NCBI GenBank assembly: GCA_015487695.1
Contig: WFPF01000021.1
Coordinates: forward strand, 1 to 64,000
Direction: 5' to 3'
DNA length: 64,000 nucleotides
Source of the DNA: Chitinophagales bacterium
GTDB lineage: Bacteria; Bacteroidota; Bacteroidia; Chitinophagales; S012-47
The notes under the pieces were generated by a model, which was not told the origin of the DNA, made no database searches, and saw only the letters and a program-made list of their open reading frames with translations. Shown here piece by piece: positions 47,104-55,884 of the stretch. The stretch's first letter is position 1, and every line of letters begins with the position of its first letter. Position numbers and translations under genes: made by a program.

Positions 47104-48090
47104 ATGTATGGAGGTGGATATATTCCCGGACAGGAAAACGAAAAGCCCGATCAATTTCAGGATGATCCGGTAAAACTTAAAGAATTTGAAGAGCGCATTG
47201 ACCGGGGCGAAAAAATTGAGCCCCATGACTGGATGCCCCGGGGATACCGGAAGCAGCTTATCCGGATGATTGAACAACATGCCCACAGTGAAATTATCGG
47301 GGCATTGCCCGAGGGCACATGGATCACGCGTGCGCCCGGTTTCAGAAGAAAGATGGCCCTTATTGCCAAAGTTCAGGACGAGGTGGGCCATGGGCAACTG
47401 CTTTACAACGCAGCCGAAACACTTGGAAAAAGCCGGGAAGAAATGATGGCCGACCTGCTGAGCGGCAAATCAAAATACTCCAATGTATTTAACTATCCGG
47501 CCAAAACATGGGCCGATGTGGCGGTCATCGGATTTCTGATTGACGCTGCCGCCATCGTCAACCAGGTAGCCAACTCCAAGGGCTCATACGGGCCCTACTG
47601 CCGTGCCTTGGAGCGCATATGCTATGAAGAATCCTTTCACCTCAAACAGGGGCATGATGCCTTTGTGGCATTGGCCACCGGTACAAAAAAACAACGGGCC
47701 ATGCTTCAGGATGCCGTCAATCGCTGGTACCGGCCCATCATTCACTTCTTCGGCCCGCCCGATGTAGCCTCCGTGCACACAGAGAAGCTGATGCGCTGGA
47801 AAGTAAAGATGATGAGCAATGATGCCATGCGCAATCAGTTTTTAAGTTCGTACGTACCCAAAGTGAGAGAACTGGGAATTGACTTCCCGGATCCAAATCT
47901 GCGCAAAAATGCAGACGGAACCTGGAGTTTTTCCGATCCGGATTGGGATGAATTCAAAAGGGTGGTGCGCGGTGACGGGCCCTGCAACAAAGAACGCCTG
48001 GCCGTAAGGAAATGGGTAGAAACGGAACATCGTTGGATTCGCGAAGCTTTATTTAATCCAAGCGCAAAATATACGCTGCCCCTTTCATAA
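47104..48090 (+). CDS. paaA: 1,2-phenylacetyl-CoA epoxidase subunit PaaA
   Basis: Diiron helices [35 protein letters not shown] and [15 protein letters not shown]. Confidence 0.97.
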   Translation: MYGGGYIPGQENEKPDQFQDDPVKLKEFEERIDRGEKIEPHDWMPRGYRKQLIRMIEQHAHSEIIGALPEGTWITRAPGFRRKMALIAKVQDEVGHGQLLYNAAETLGKSREEMMADLLSGKSKYSNVFNYPAKTWADVAVIGFLIDAAAIVNQVANSKGSYGPYCRALERICYEESFHLKQGHDAFVALATGTKKQRAMLQDAVNRWYRPIIHFFGPPDVASVHTEKLMRWKVKMMSNDAMRNQFLSSYVPKVRELGIDFPDPNLRKNADGTWSFSDPDWDEFKRVVRGDGPCNKERLAVRKWVETEHRWIREALFNPSAKYTLPLS

Positions 48091-48100
48091 TATAGTAACT

Positions 48101-48493
48101 ATGGAAAAATCACTTGATCCTAGAATTCAGCGCCTCGACATTCAAAGGGAAGAGCCAAAAACGCCCGATATAAAAACTCATGAATATTGGAGTACCTATG
48201 AAGTTTTTGTCCAGTCCAAGCGGGGCAAACAGCATGTGCATGCAGGAACGGTGCATGCTCCGGATCCCCAATTGGCATTGGTTTTTGCCAAGGAGCAATT
48301 CGGAAGGCGGCAACATTGTGTAAATATGTGGGTCGTTGCCACCACAGAAATCTTTGCTTTCCGATATGACGATTCGGATATGTTTGAGACAGTGCCCGAA
48401 AAACTCCATCGTGAACCGGGTGGCTATAAAGTGCGCGACAAGATTGAAGCCTACAGAAAAAAAATATCACAGCAAAAAGCAGATAAATCATGA
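48101..48493 (+). CDS. paaB: 1,2-phenylacetyl-CoA epoxidase subunit PaaB
   Basis: STYEVFVQSKRGKQHVHAGTVHAPDPQLALVFAKEQFGRRQHCVNMWVV. Confidence 0.95.
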   Translation: MEKSLDPRIQRLDIQREEPKTPDIKTHEYWSTYEVFVQSKRGKQHVHAGTVHAPDPQLALVFAKEQFGRRQHCVNMWVVATTEIFAFRYDDSDMFETVPEKLHREPGGYKVRDKIEAYRKKISQQKADKS

Positions 48494-49242
48494 ACAAAGA
48501 GGCCGCAAAAGAATTGATGCTGAAAATGGCAGATGATGCGCTCATCTACGGACATCGCCTCAGCGAGTGGACCGGAATCGGACCCATTCTGGAAGAAGAT
48601 ATTGCGTTCAGTTCCATTTCGCAGGACAAAGTAGGCCACGCATGGCAACTCTACCAACTTCTCGAACAGGACTTCGGCATGCCTGATCCGGATCGCCTGG
48701 GTTTCGAGAGAAAAGAATCCGAATACAAATGCAGCCAGCTGAATGAGCTGTATACCCGCGACTACGCCTTTGCACTTATTCGTCATTTCTTTATGGATCA
48801 TGCCGAATTTATCCGATACAGCCTCCTTCGGGCTTCCTCTTATGAATCCCTGGCACAACTGGCCAAGAAAGTAAGGGGCGAAATAAAATATCACGTGTTG
48901 CATGCCGATACCTGGGTGAAGAAACTGGGAGCAGCCACGGAAGAAAGCCACAGCCGCATGCAGGCCGCATTGAATGAAGCCTTTCCCTATGCACTGGGGC
49001 TTTTTGAGCCCGGCCCGTTTGAGCAGGAACTCATTGACTCGGGTGTTTTCATCGGTGAAGGACAACTGCAAGCCGAATGGCTGGACGAGATAAGGCCCAT
49101 CATTGAAGAAAGCGGCCTCCAGCTGACTTCAAATACCGAAGCAATTACGGGTGGCCGCAGCGGCAATCACAGCAGCGACCTGGCCCCCCTGCTCGAAGAA
49201 ATGAGTGAAGTAATATGCTCGGAGCCGGGCGCCAGTTGGTAA
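48490..49242 (+). CDS. paaC: 1,2-phenylacetyl-CoA epoxidase subunit PaaC
   Basis: LGHRLSEWTG-type N-terminus (IYGHRLSEWTGIGPILEEDIAFSSISQDKVGHA); KYHVLHADTWVKKLG. Confidence 0.96.
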   Translation: MNKEAAKELMLKMADDALIYGHRLSEWTGIGPILEEDIAFSSISQDKVGHAWQLYQLLEQDFGMPDPDRLGFERKESEYKCSQLNELYTRDYAFALIRHFFMDHAEFIRYSLLRASSYESLAQLAKKVRGEIKYHVLHADTWVKKLGAATEESHSRMQAALNEAFPYALGLFEPGPFEQELIDSGVFIGEGQLQAEWLDEIRPIIEESGLQLTSNTEAITGGRSGNHSSDLAPLLEEMSEVICSEPGASW

Positions 49243-49250
49243 AAAACCCC

Positions 49251-49754
49251 ATGGATATGACCCAGGAAAGCATCGAAAAGATAAAAGAAATATGGCAGGC
49301 CCTCAAGGGGGTCGAAGATCCTGAAATCCCCGTCATATCCATTGTTGACATGGGAATCGTTACCGATGTGACCATTGACGAAACGGGCCGGGTCATGGTA
49401 GAAATGACTCCGACCTTTACAGGTTGTCCTGCCATTGAGGTAATGAAAAAAGGGATAGAAAAAAAACTGTCGGAACTCGGAGTGAAAGATTACAGGGTAG
49501 CGCTTAACTACAAGACAACCTGGACCAGCAATCGCATCACCGAAGAGGGGCGCGACAAACTGGAGAAATTCGGGCTGGGCAGGCCTGCCTCACACGAGGG
49601 AGAGCCCGGTATGGAAGCCATTGCCAGCGCCCGTTGCCCCCATTGCGGCAGCGAAAACACTACGCTCAAATCAGTCTTCGGTTCCACCCTCTGCCGTTCC
49701 ATACATATTTGCCACGATTGCAGGCAATCTTTCGAAAGATTTAAGCCGGTATAG
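49251..49754 (+). CDS. paaD: PaaD-like DUF59 (MIP18) protein, phenylacetate degradation
   Basis: GVEDPEIPVISIVDMGIVTDV, TPTFTGCPAIEVM; C-terminal Cys cluster CPHCGSENTTLKSVFGSTLCRSIHICHDC. Confidence 0.94.
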   Translation: MDMTQESIEKIKEIWQALKGVEDPEIPVISIVDMGIVTDVTIDETGRVMVEMTPTFTGCPAIEVMKKGIEKKLSELGVKDYRVALNYKTTWTSNRITEEGRDKLEKFGLGRPASHEGEPGMEAIASARCPHCGSENTTLKSVFGSTLCRSIHICHDCRQSFERFKPV

Positions 49755-49784
49755 CAAAATTGCTCTTTTCATTAATTTTGCACT

Positions 49785-50072
49785 ATGGAAACCAGGATTG
49801 TAACCCGCCATCCCGAACCGGGCAAAGAAGGCGCCAACATCAGCAAGGCCATTTACGACCAGCTGAAAGCAAGTATTTTGGCTGTGCTTCATGACCTTGA
49901 GTCCCTGCCCGAAAAGGAACTTCCGCAAAGGGTGGCGGAAAATCTGGAAGATGACGTTCCGGGAGATCTTAACTGGTACATCGAAACCGTCAAGCTTGAC
50001 TTGCTTGCCCGCGAACTCATAGAATACGAGCCCGGAAAACCCACCCATTTGCGCGAAAAGACCTTTTTCTGA
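49785..50072 (+). CDS. Hypothetical protein, possibly DUF6958 family
   Basis: KVxLDL-type ending (NWYIETVKLDLLARELIEYEPGKP); 95 aa. Confidence 0.5.
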   Translation: METRIVTRHPEPGKEGANISKAIYDQLKASILAVLHDLESLPEKELPQRVAENLEDDVPGDLNWYIETVKLDLLARELIEYEPGKPTHLREKTFF

Positions 50073-50222
50073 TTTTCTTTCAGGGCAAATTCTTTTCTTT
50101 TTTATCCGGATGACAATACTGCAGGTTGTTTTACAGGCCTCTGCAATGCTTCTGCAATATCCCCGTCTTTGAGACGGAGTAAGAATTTCAATTTTAATAA
50201 AAAGAATATCTCCCGAAGGCAA

Positions 50223-50759
50223 TCATTTTATCTCCAGGGTATCGCTGCCCAGCTTTTCGTGATAGATGCGCTCGTTTTCTTTATCAAAGCAGACAAAAAA
50301 GACTTCATTTATCCGGCTTCCCCTGCGCAGATACTCCGCAACGCTACGGATGGCTATGTCGGCAGCCCGTTCCTTCGGGAATCCGTAGATACCCGTGCTA
50401 ATATTGGGAAAAGCAATCTGCTGTACACCCAGTTCTTCGGCCAGCCTCAGACTGTTTTTATATGCATTAGCCAAAATCTGATCTTCCCCATTATCGCCTC
50501 CTCTCCAGACGGGGCCTACCGTATGAATGACATATTTTGCCGGAAGTTTCCCGCCCGTGGTGTACATCGCCTCTCCCGGTGGCAGCAGGCCGTGCTTTTC
50601 AGTCCACTTTATACATTCTCTGAGAATTTGCGGTCCCCCGGCCCCGTGAATGGCACCATCTACTCCGCCCCCTCCACGCAGCGAGGAGTTCGCTGCATTG
50701 ACAATCGCCTCTGCCGGCAGCCGGGTAATGTCTCCCCGTATCAGACGAATCGTTGCCAT
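50223..50759 (-). CDS. Macro domain O-acetyl-ADP-ribose deacetylase-like
   Basis: [53 protein letters not shown]. Confidence 0.95.
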   Translation of the reverse strand: MATIRLIRGDITRLPAEAIVNAANSSLRGGGGVDGAIHGAGGPQILRECIKWTEKHGLLPPGEAMYTTGGKLPAKYVIHTVGPVWRGGDNGEDQILANAYKNSLRLAEELGVQQIAFPNISTGIYGFPKERAADIAIRSVAEYLRRGSRINEVFFVCFDKENERIYHEKLGSDTLEIK

Positions 50760-50776
50760 AGGCCATCATTTAGCGC

Positions 50777-51151
50777 TTAAGCAAAAAATCTGGAAGCCGA
50801 ATGCCCTCCGTAAACAAAGAGAAGGCCGAGCACATTGCTAATAAGGATGTATGAAAGGGCACTGCTCCACTCTCCGGCTCGCATCAGGTTCATACTTTGC
50901 ATGGTAAAGCTGCTGAACGTGGTAAAACTCCCGAAAAGACCTATGAATAGAAATACCCGCCATTGCACTCCGATCTCGTAACTCTCGGCCAGGCCCAGGG
51001 CAAAACCAATGAGCAGGCTCCCCAGCATATTTACAAACAAGGTTCCGTAGGGATACTCGACAGCCATCAGGCGCTGCACTGCGGCCACACTATAATACCG
51101 GCCAATGGTACCGATGATGCCTCCAGCTACCAGATATAGCAAACTGTTCAT
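50777..51151 (-). CDS. crcB: Fluoride efflux channel CrcB/Fluc
   Basis: GGIIGTIGRYYSV, YGTLFVNMLGSLLIGF and GLFGSFTTFSSFTMQ. Confidence 0.96.
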   Translation of the reverse strand: MNSLLYLVAGGIIGTIGRYYSVAAVQRLMAVEYPYGTLFVNMLGSLLIGFALGLAESYEIGVQWRVFLFIGLFGSFTTFSSFTMQSMNLMRAGEWSSALSYILISNVLGLLFVYGGHSASRFFA

Positions 51152-51152
51152 T

Positions 51153-53078
51153 TTAATGTTCTTGAATCTCTGTACTTAATATCAAATCTCCTTTATAAAT
51201 TTCATTGACCACATCCATTCCTTCCACCACTTTCGCAAAAATGGTATAATTCGGATCGAGATGCGGCCGGGGAAGGTGCGTAATAAACCACTGTCCGGTT
51301 TCCGTATCCCGGCCGTCACTTGCAAAACCGACCATACCCGCTGCGTCAAAATGGAGAAATCCGGTTTCGGTACGAATGGGAGCCAGGTCGTCATTGTATC
51401 CGTCTCCAAACTGGCTTCCACCCTGAATTACATGGGGATAAACCACACGGTGCACCACGCTGCTGTCATAGTATCCGCTCCGGCACAAATCCCAAAAACG
51501 CCAGACCGACATGGGTGCGGCTTCGGTGTACATCTTCATTTTCACATCTCCCTGCCTGCAATGAAAGAGGATAAAAAAGCTGTCGGGCAGGTCTGAAATT
51601 TCTTTCCAGTCGGGCCTGGCAGGCGGTGCCAGGTAATATTCCCGCTCGTCTGTTGCCAACCCTTTGATGGCTTTGATGGCATGCATAAAAGCATACTCCA
51701 CTCTCGGCTTGAGGGCTTCCTGCAACAGTTCTTCCAGCCAATCACTTTCGTCAATCCATTCGTACGCCCGGATATTGGTATCAGCCAGGAGCTCAGCCCC
51801 ATAGACCATCAGCGGATCGCGCCCCGAACGAATCATAAAAACACTGTAGCCGGCCACATGCTGTCTGACACTGTCGGGCACCGGGTGCGTTTTGTAGTGG
51901 CTGCGCATGCCATCCAGTATTCGATAGGCAACCACGGGCTCCTGGTCCATGTAGGCGGCTCTGAGCAATTGCGGTGCATAGCGGTCAGCATATTTTGTAA
52001 GCAAAGCATAAAGGTCTGCCCGGGCTTGCGGGTTTTTAAAATTCCGGGCTGCCGCCAACAAAGATTGACAAGAGGCATCCGAGGCGTTCTCGGATTGCAG
52101 CCAGCCCTTAAAAAGGTAGACCAGCAAGTGCTCATTTTGCTCTTTTTCCAGTCCTTCCCGGAAGAAGGGGCGGTCGCTTGAATCGGCCGTTACAGCCAGC
52201 CAGTTCATAATATTCAGCCGGATATGCAGGCTGCTGTCGGCCAGGTAATGACGGGCAATATCTTTCAGAAATATGCCGGACGGGGTAAAACAAAGTTGCT
52301 CCAGACAACGGAAACGAAGAAGGTCATTGCGTGCCTCAGGGAGCAGGGCCAGCAGAAAATCGGACTTTCGCTTCAGCGGAAGCGCCTGGAGGGAAGTAAG
52401 GAGATAGCTTTTCGTTACCGGATCGTCACACTCATTGATCAGGGCCTTTATCTCCATTTCATAGGGTATTACACTGCGATAATCAGCCGTTCGGGTGTCG
52501 CCCAGATAAAATGAAATAGCTCTTTTTGTTTTGGGGGATTTGCTCTTTGCAAATAGCTTGATGCTGCGTGAGATGGCATTGGCTGAAAAAACACCCAGGC
52601 GGTACATGCCATAGGCCCATCCCCTGATCTCTTCTTCGGTCTTAAGCTCCACGGCCGTCAGATATTTTAAATGTCTGACATCTCCGCACTTGCCATATGC
52701 TTCGAGCATGGCAGCACGGGCTTTCGGCTGCGTTTCCCGCTCGATACCTTCCTGCAAGGCCGGGAGGCTTTCCTTTCGGGCAAACTGGCCCAGCGAATAG
52801 GCAGCGCCCTGCCTCACAGCCCACGAGCTGTCGCGCAGCAGTGCTTCCAGTTTTTCTCTGATTTCGGGGGTATACATCGTATGAAAAAGAAAGGCCGCCC
52901 GCGAACGGTATTTCTCGTTTTCATGATTCAGAAAAGCAGCCAGGGCCAGGGTGTCGCGTGTGAGTGCCGCATCGTAAACAGAGCGTAGGGTTTCGTCCTG
53001 CTTAAATATATTGCCCGGCTTCTCGCTGCAGCCCCAGAGTGAAGAGATCAGCACGATGAACCATAATATCTTCCTCAT
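51153..53078 (-). CDS. HEAT-repeat / cyclophilin-type peptidyl-prolyl isomerase fusion lipoprotein
   Basis: Lipobox SSLWGCSEK; HEAT-like repeats; C-terminal PPIase SVWRFWDLCRSGYYDSSVVHRVVYPHVIQGGSQFGDG...GQWFITHLPRPHLDPNYTIFAKVVEGMDVV. Confidence 0.9.
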   Translation of the reverse strand: MRKILWFIVLISSLWGCSEKPGNIFKQDETLRSVYDAALTRDTLALAAFLNHENEKYRSRAAFLFHTMYTPEIREKLEALLRDSSWAVRQGAAYSLGQFARKESLPALQEGIERETQPKARAAMLEAYGKCGDVRHLKYLTAVELKTEEEIRGWAYGMYRLGVFSANAISRSIKLFAKSKSPKTKRAISFYLGDTRTADYRSVIPYEMEIKALINECDDPVTKSYLLTSLQALPLKRKSDFLLALLPEARNDLLRFRCLEQLCFTPSGIFLKDIARHYLADSSLHIRLNIMNWLAVTADSSDRPFFREGLEKEQNEHLLVYLFKGWLQSENASDASCQSLLAAARNFKNPQARADLYALLTKYADRYAPQLLRAAYMDQEPVVAYRILDGMRSHYKTHPVPDSVRQHVAGYSVFMIRSGRDPLMVYGAELLADTNIRAYEWIDESDWLEELLQEALKPRVEYAFMHAIKAIKGLATDEREYYLAPPARPDWKEISDLPDSFFILFHCRQGDVKMKMYTEAAPMSVWRFWDLCRSGYYDSSVVHRVVYPHVIQGGSQFGDGYNDDLAPIRTETGFLHFDAAGMVGFASDGRDTETGQWFITHLPRPHLDPNYTIFAKVVEGMDVVNEIYKGDLILSTEIQEH

Positions 53079-53180
53079 ATTAACGGCAATTTAGTGGATT
53101 TTTCAGCAAGTCTGAGAAACAATCAAAACGGACAGATGACAGATCCGGAATCTTTGCATTGCAAAGCGGACCCTCATCTT

Positions 53181-54503
53181 CTATCTGCAAATTTCCGAAT
53201 CCCGTTTCTTTTTTCTTTGCTGCCTTCCCGGCCTTTTATACACCCTCAGGATAAGACGGTTGGCGTGGTCATAGGTGAAATAACTCCACGCCCAGTTGAT
53301 GAAAACCACGGCTCTGTTTCTAAATCCGATGAGCTGCATGATGTGAATAAACATCCAGATAAACCAGGCAAAGAAGCCCCCGAAAGTGCTATTAAAAATA
53401 TCAGCCACGGCTTTGTTTCTGCCGATCGTGGCCATGGCGCCTTTGTTTACATATTTAAAAGGCCGGGGACTTTTGCCCTGTGCCAGCATATTCAGTGTGC
53501 GGGCCAGGTGAACGCCCTGCTGCATAGCCACCGGAGCGACCATCGGCAGACCGTGAGGGTAGCCCTCATGCACCTGCAGCGCCACATCGCCAATGGCAAA
53601 TATGTTTTCAAATCCCTTAACCCGGTTGTATTCATCCACCTCAATGCGATTGCCACGGGCTATCAGCTCCTGCGGCAGCCCTTTGACAATGGCTCCTTTG
53701 ACACCGGCTGTCCAGATAAAGTTCTCGGTTGCTATTTTGGCTCCGTTGCTGCTGCATGCCAGCTTTCCGTCATAGTCGGTAATCGCTTCTTTGAGTCTGA
53801 TATTTACACCCATTTTCTGAAGGTAACGGGCTGCCTTTTCAGAAGCTTCGCTGCTCATGGTGGCCAATACCCGCTCCGACATTTCGAAGAGGTATATTTC
53901 CATTTCTTTAAAATTCAATTCCGGATAATCTTCGGGCAACACCCACTTCCGCATCTCGGCAATGGCACCGGCCAACTCCACACCTGAAGGTCCGGCCCCA
54001 ACGATCACCACATTCATCAGGGCTTCCTTTTCGCTCTCTCGGGTACAGAGCAGGGCCCTTTCAAAATTTTGCAGAAGCAAGCTGCGAATATCGAGCGATT
54101 CGAGCAGGCTTTTCAGGGTCAGCATCTGGTCTTTTCGCGATTCCAGCCCAAAGAAATTATTGGTGCTTCCGGTGGCTATTACGAGGTAGTCGTACTCCAG
54201 ACTACCGATCGAACTGTAAATTTTGTTTTGTCGATGATCGATACAATCCACTTCCCCCATCCGGAAATAAAAATGAGTTCTGTGCTGAAAGATTTTGCGC
54301 AGCGGGAATGCGATTGAGTCAGGCTCCAGGCCGCCCGTAGCCACCTGGTAGAAGAGCGGTTGAAAGGTGTGGTAATTGTTCTTGTCGAAAAGAACTACCT
54401 GAAAATTCTTACGCAGCAGTGCCCCGGTCAGTTTAATCCCACCAAAGCCACCTCCAATGATTACTACACGTTTTTGTCCGGGTTCGGGTGCGGGTATGGG
54501 CAT
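53181..54503 (-). CDS. NAD(P)/FAD-dependent oxidoreductase, type II NADH dehydrogenase-like
   Basis: RVVIIGGGFGGIKLTGAL, HTFQPLFYQVATGGL and FAIGDVAL; C-terminal amphipathic/hydrophobic segment. Confidence 0.93.
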   Translation of the reverse strand: MPIPAPEPGQKRVVIIGGGFGGIKLTGALLRKNFQVVLFDKNNYHTFQPLFYQVATGGLEPDSIAFPLRKIFQHRTHFYFRMGEVDCIDHRQNKIYSSIGSLEYDYLVIATGSTNNFFGLESRKDQMLTLKSLLESLDIRSLLLQNFERALLCTRESEKEALMNVVIVGAGPSGVELAGAIAEMRKWVLPEDYPELNFKEMEIYLFEMSERVLATMSSEASEKAARYLQKMGVNIRLKEAITDYDGKLACSSNGAKIATENFIWTAGVKGAIVKGLPQELIARGNRIEVDEYNRVKGFENIFAIGDVALQVHEGYPHGLPMVAPVAMQQGVHLARTLNMLAQGKSPRPFKYVNKGAMATIGRNKAVADIFNSTFGGFFAWFIWMFIHIMQLIGFRNRAVVFINWAWSYFTYDHANRLILRVYKRPGRQQRKKKRDSEICR

Positions 54504-54530
54504 GATGCTGATCCCTTTGTTTTCTCCAAT

Positions 54531-55577
54531 TTAGAAAATTCTCACCGGCACCCCGAACATGATCAGAAACATCTGAATAAGCAAGCCGAGAAGGAAGAGT
54601 CCGCCAAAGGTCCGGTTTTGAAGAAAAGCATAGGATGAAAACCAAAGCGGCCACACATCTTCGGGATAGTCTGCCGGTCGCTCTTTGGGCTTGTCTTTCC
54701 CAAAGAGGGGCAGTATATTTTTGAAGAAACTGGGCAGGGCAAAGAGGGTAATAAGCATCGGCCAGCCAAAGAAGCCTTTGATGACCATGGCTATGACCAG
54801 AATAAATTGCAATGCTATCATTCCAATTACTGCATATCGTGCGGCTTTTTCGCCCAGCAATACCGGCATGGTACGAACCCCTTTCGGCTTGTCCCAGGGA
54901 ATCTTGTCAATGTGTTTTCCGAAAAGAACGGCTGTCGGGCCGAGGGCGTAAGGCAGCGAAGCAATGGCCACATCCCAGCTCCACTGACCCGTGATGGCGA
55001 GATAACCTCCACCGATCATCAGCGGGCCCCATACCAAAATCACCGTAGGCTCTCCGAGTCCGAGCCATTTCAGGGGCCAGTTGTATGCAAAGAGGAGTAC
55101 AAATCCGACAAGGAAAAAGGGCAATACCGAAAGGCCTGCCTGCCAGGTGAGATAGATACCTGCCAGCACCGCCAGGATACCTGTCAGCAAAGCCATTTTT
55201 ACAGATTGCCGCTGCGTAATCAGTCCGTCTTCTACAGGCTGGGTGCCGTAGAGGGTACGAAAGGCATTCCCTTTGTCAACGCCTTTGCGATGATCGCTCA
55301 GGTCGTTTAATATATTGTTGGTAGCGTGGGCCATGGCCAGGCCAAAACAAAGAATGAGAAAACGGGGCCAGTCGAACATGCCGTCAAAGGCAGCAAATAT
55401 CCCGGCAATTATGGCAGAAAAAAGAGTCATCAAAATAACGGCCGCACGGGTAGATATCAGCCAGCGCGAAAAACTGTCGAGTGCGTCCCATTCGCTTTTT
55501 GATTTGACCCGGGGTATCCCTATCATGGCCTGTTTCCACATTTCCCAATTTGGATGCAATAAGTTGTACTTTTTCAT
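54531..55577 (-). CDS. UbiA family prenyltransferase
   Basis: NNILNDLSDHRKGVDKGN (NxxxDxxxD) and second Asp motif region; about nine TM segments. Start placed at MKKYNLLHP. Confidence 0.88.
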   Translation of the reverse strand: MKKYNLLHPNWEMWKQAMIGIPRVKSKSEWDALDSFSRWLISTRAAVILMTLFSAIIAGIFAAFDGMFDWPRFLILCFGLAMAHATNNILNDLSDHRKGVDKGNAFRTLYGTQPVEDGLITQRQSVKMALLTGILAVLAGIYLTWQAGLSVLPFFLVGFVLLFAYNWPLKWLGLGEPTVILVWGPLMIGGGYLAITGQWSWDVAIASLPYALGPTAVLFGKHIDKIPWDKPKGVRTMPVLLGEKAARYAVIGMIALQFILVIAMVIKGFFGWPMLITLFALPSFFKNILPLFGKDKPKERPADYPEDVWPLWFSSYAFLQNRTFGGLFLLGLLIQMFLIMFGVPVRIF

Positions 55578-55689
55578 ATCCTGATTTCTTTTCTCCTGCG
55601 AATTTACTTCTATTATTTCAATGCCTGTCATCACCTCCTGAGATTTTAACCCTGTCACTTTCCTCTATGCAATTCATGCCTTTCTGCCT

Positions 55690-55697
55690 TATCTTTG
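55690..55697 (+). promoter_or_regulatory. Putative -7 box TATCTTTG upstream of the TPP riboswitch
   Basis: Matches TAnnTTTG, about 34 bp upstream of the riboswitch P1 stem. Confidence 0.5.
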
Positions 55698-55730
55698 TGT
55701 TGAAATTTGTTCTTTCAATTTTTGCCCAAA

Positions 55731-55811
55731 CACACCGGGGTGTCTGCCAATGGCAGGCTGAGATGATACCCGTAGAACCTGATGCAGTTCATACTGCCGT
55801 AGGAAAGTGTG
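55731..55811 (+). promoter_or_regulatory. TPP riboswitch (THI box)
   Basis: cacac-CGGGGTGTC..GGCTGAGATGATACCC..GAACCTGATGCAGTTCATACTGCCGTAGGAAA-gtgtg; conserved CUGAGA, ACCUGA and GUAGGAA motifs with closing P1. Confidence 0.95.
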
Positions 55812-55884
55812 ACCCACACCCTTCTGCGCTTTATTCTCTCTCCGGAGTGTTTGCGGATTTCGATCATCTGTAAAAACCGGAATT

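Noticed and set aside
50163-50177. Hairpin CCGTCT-TTG-AGACGG between the 95-aa ORF and the macro gene
   Set aside because: Only a 6-bp stem and no T-tract on either side; too weak to call a terminator.
50777-51200. Possible fluoride riboswitch for crcB
   Set aside because: The upstream region is the coding end of the HEAT-cyclophilin gene; no crcB-motif pattern seen.
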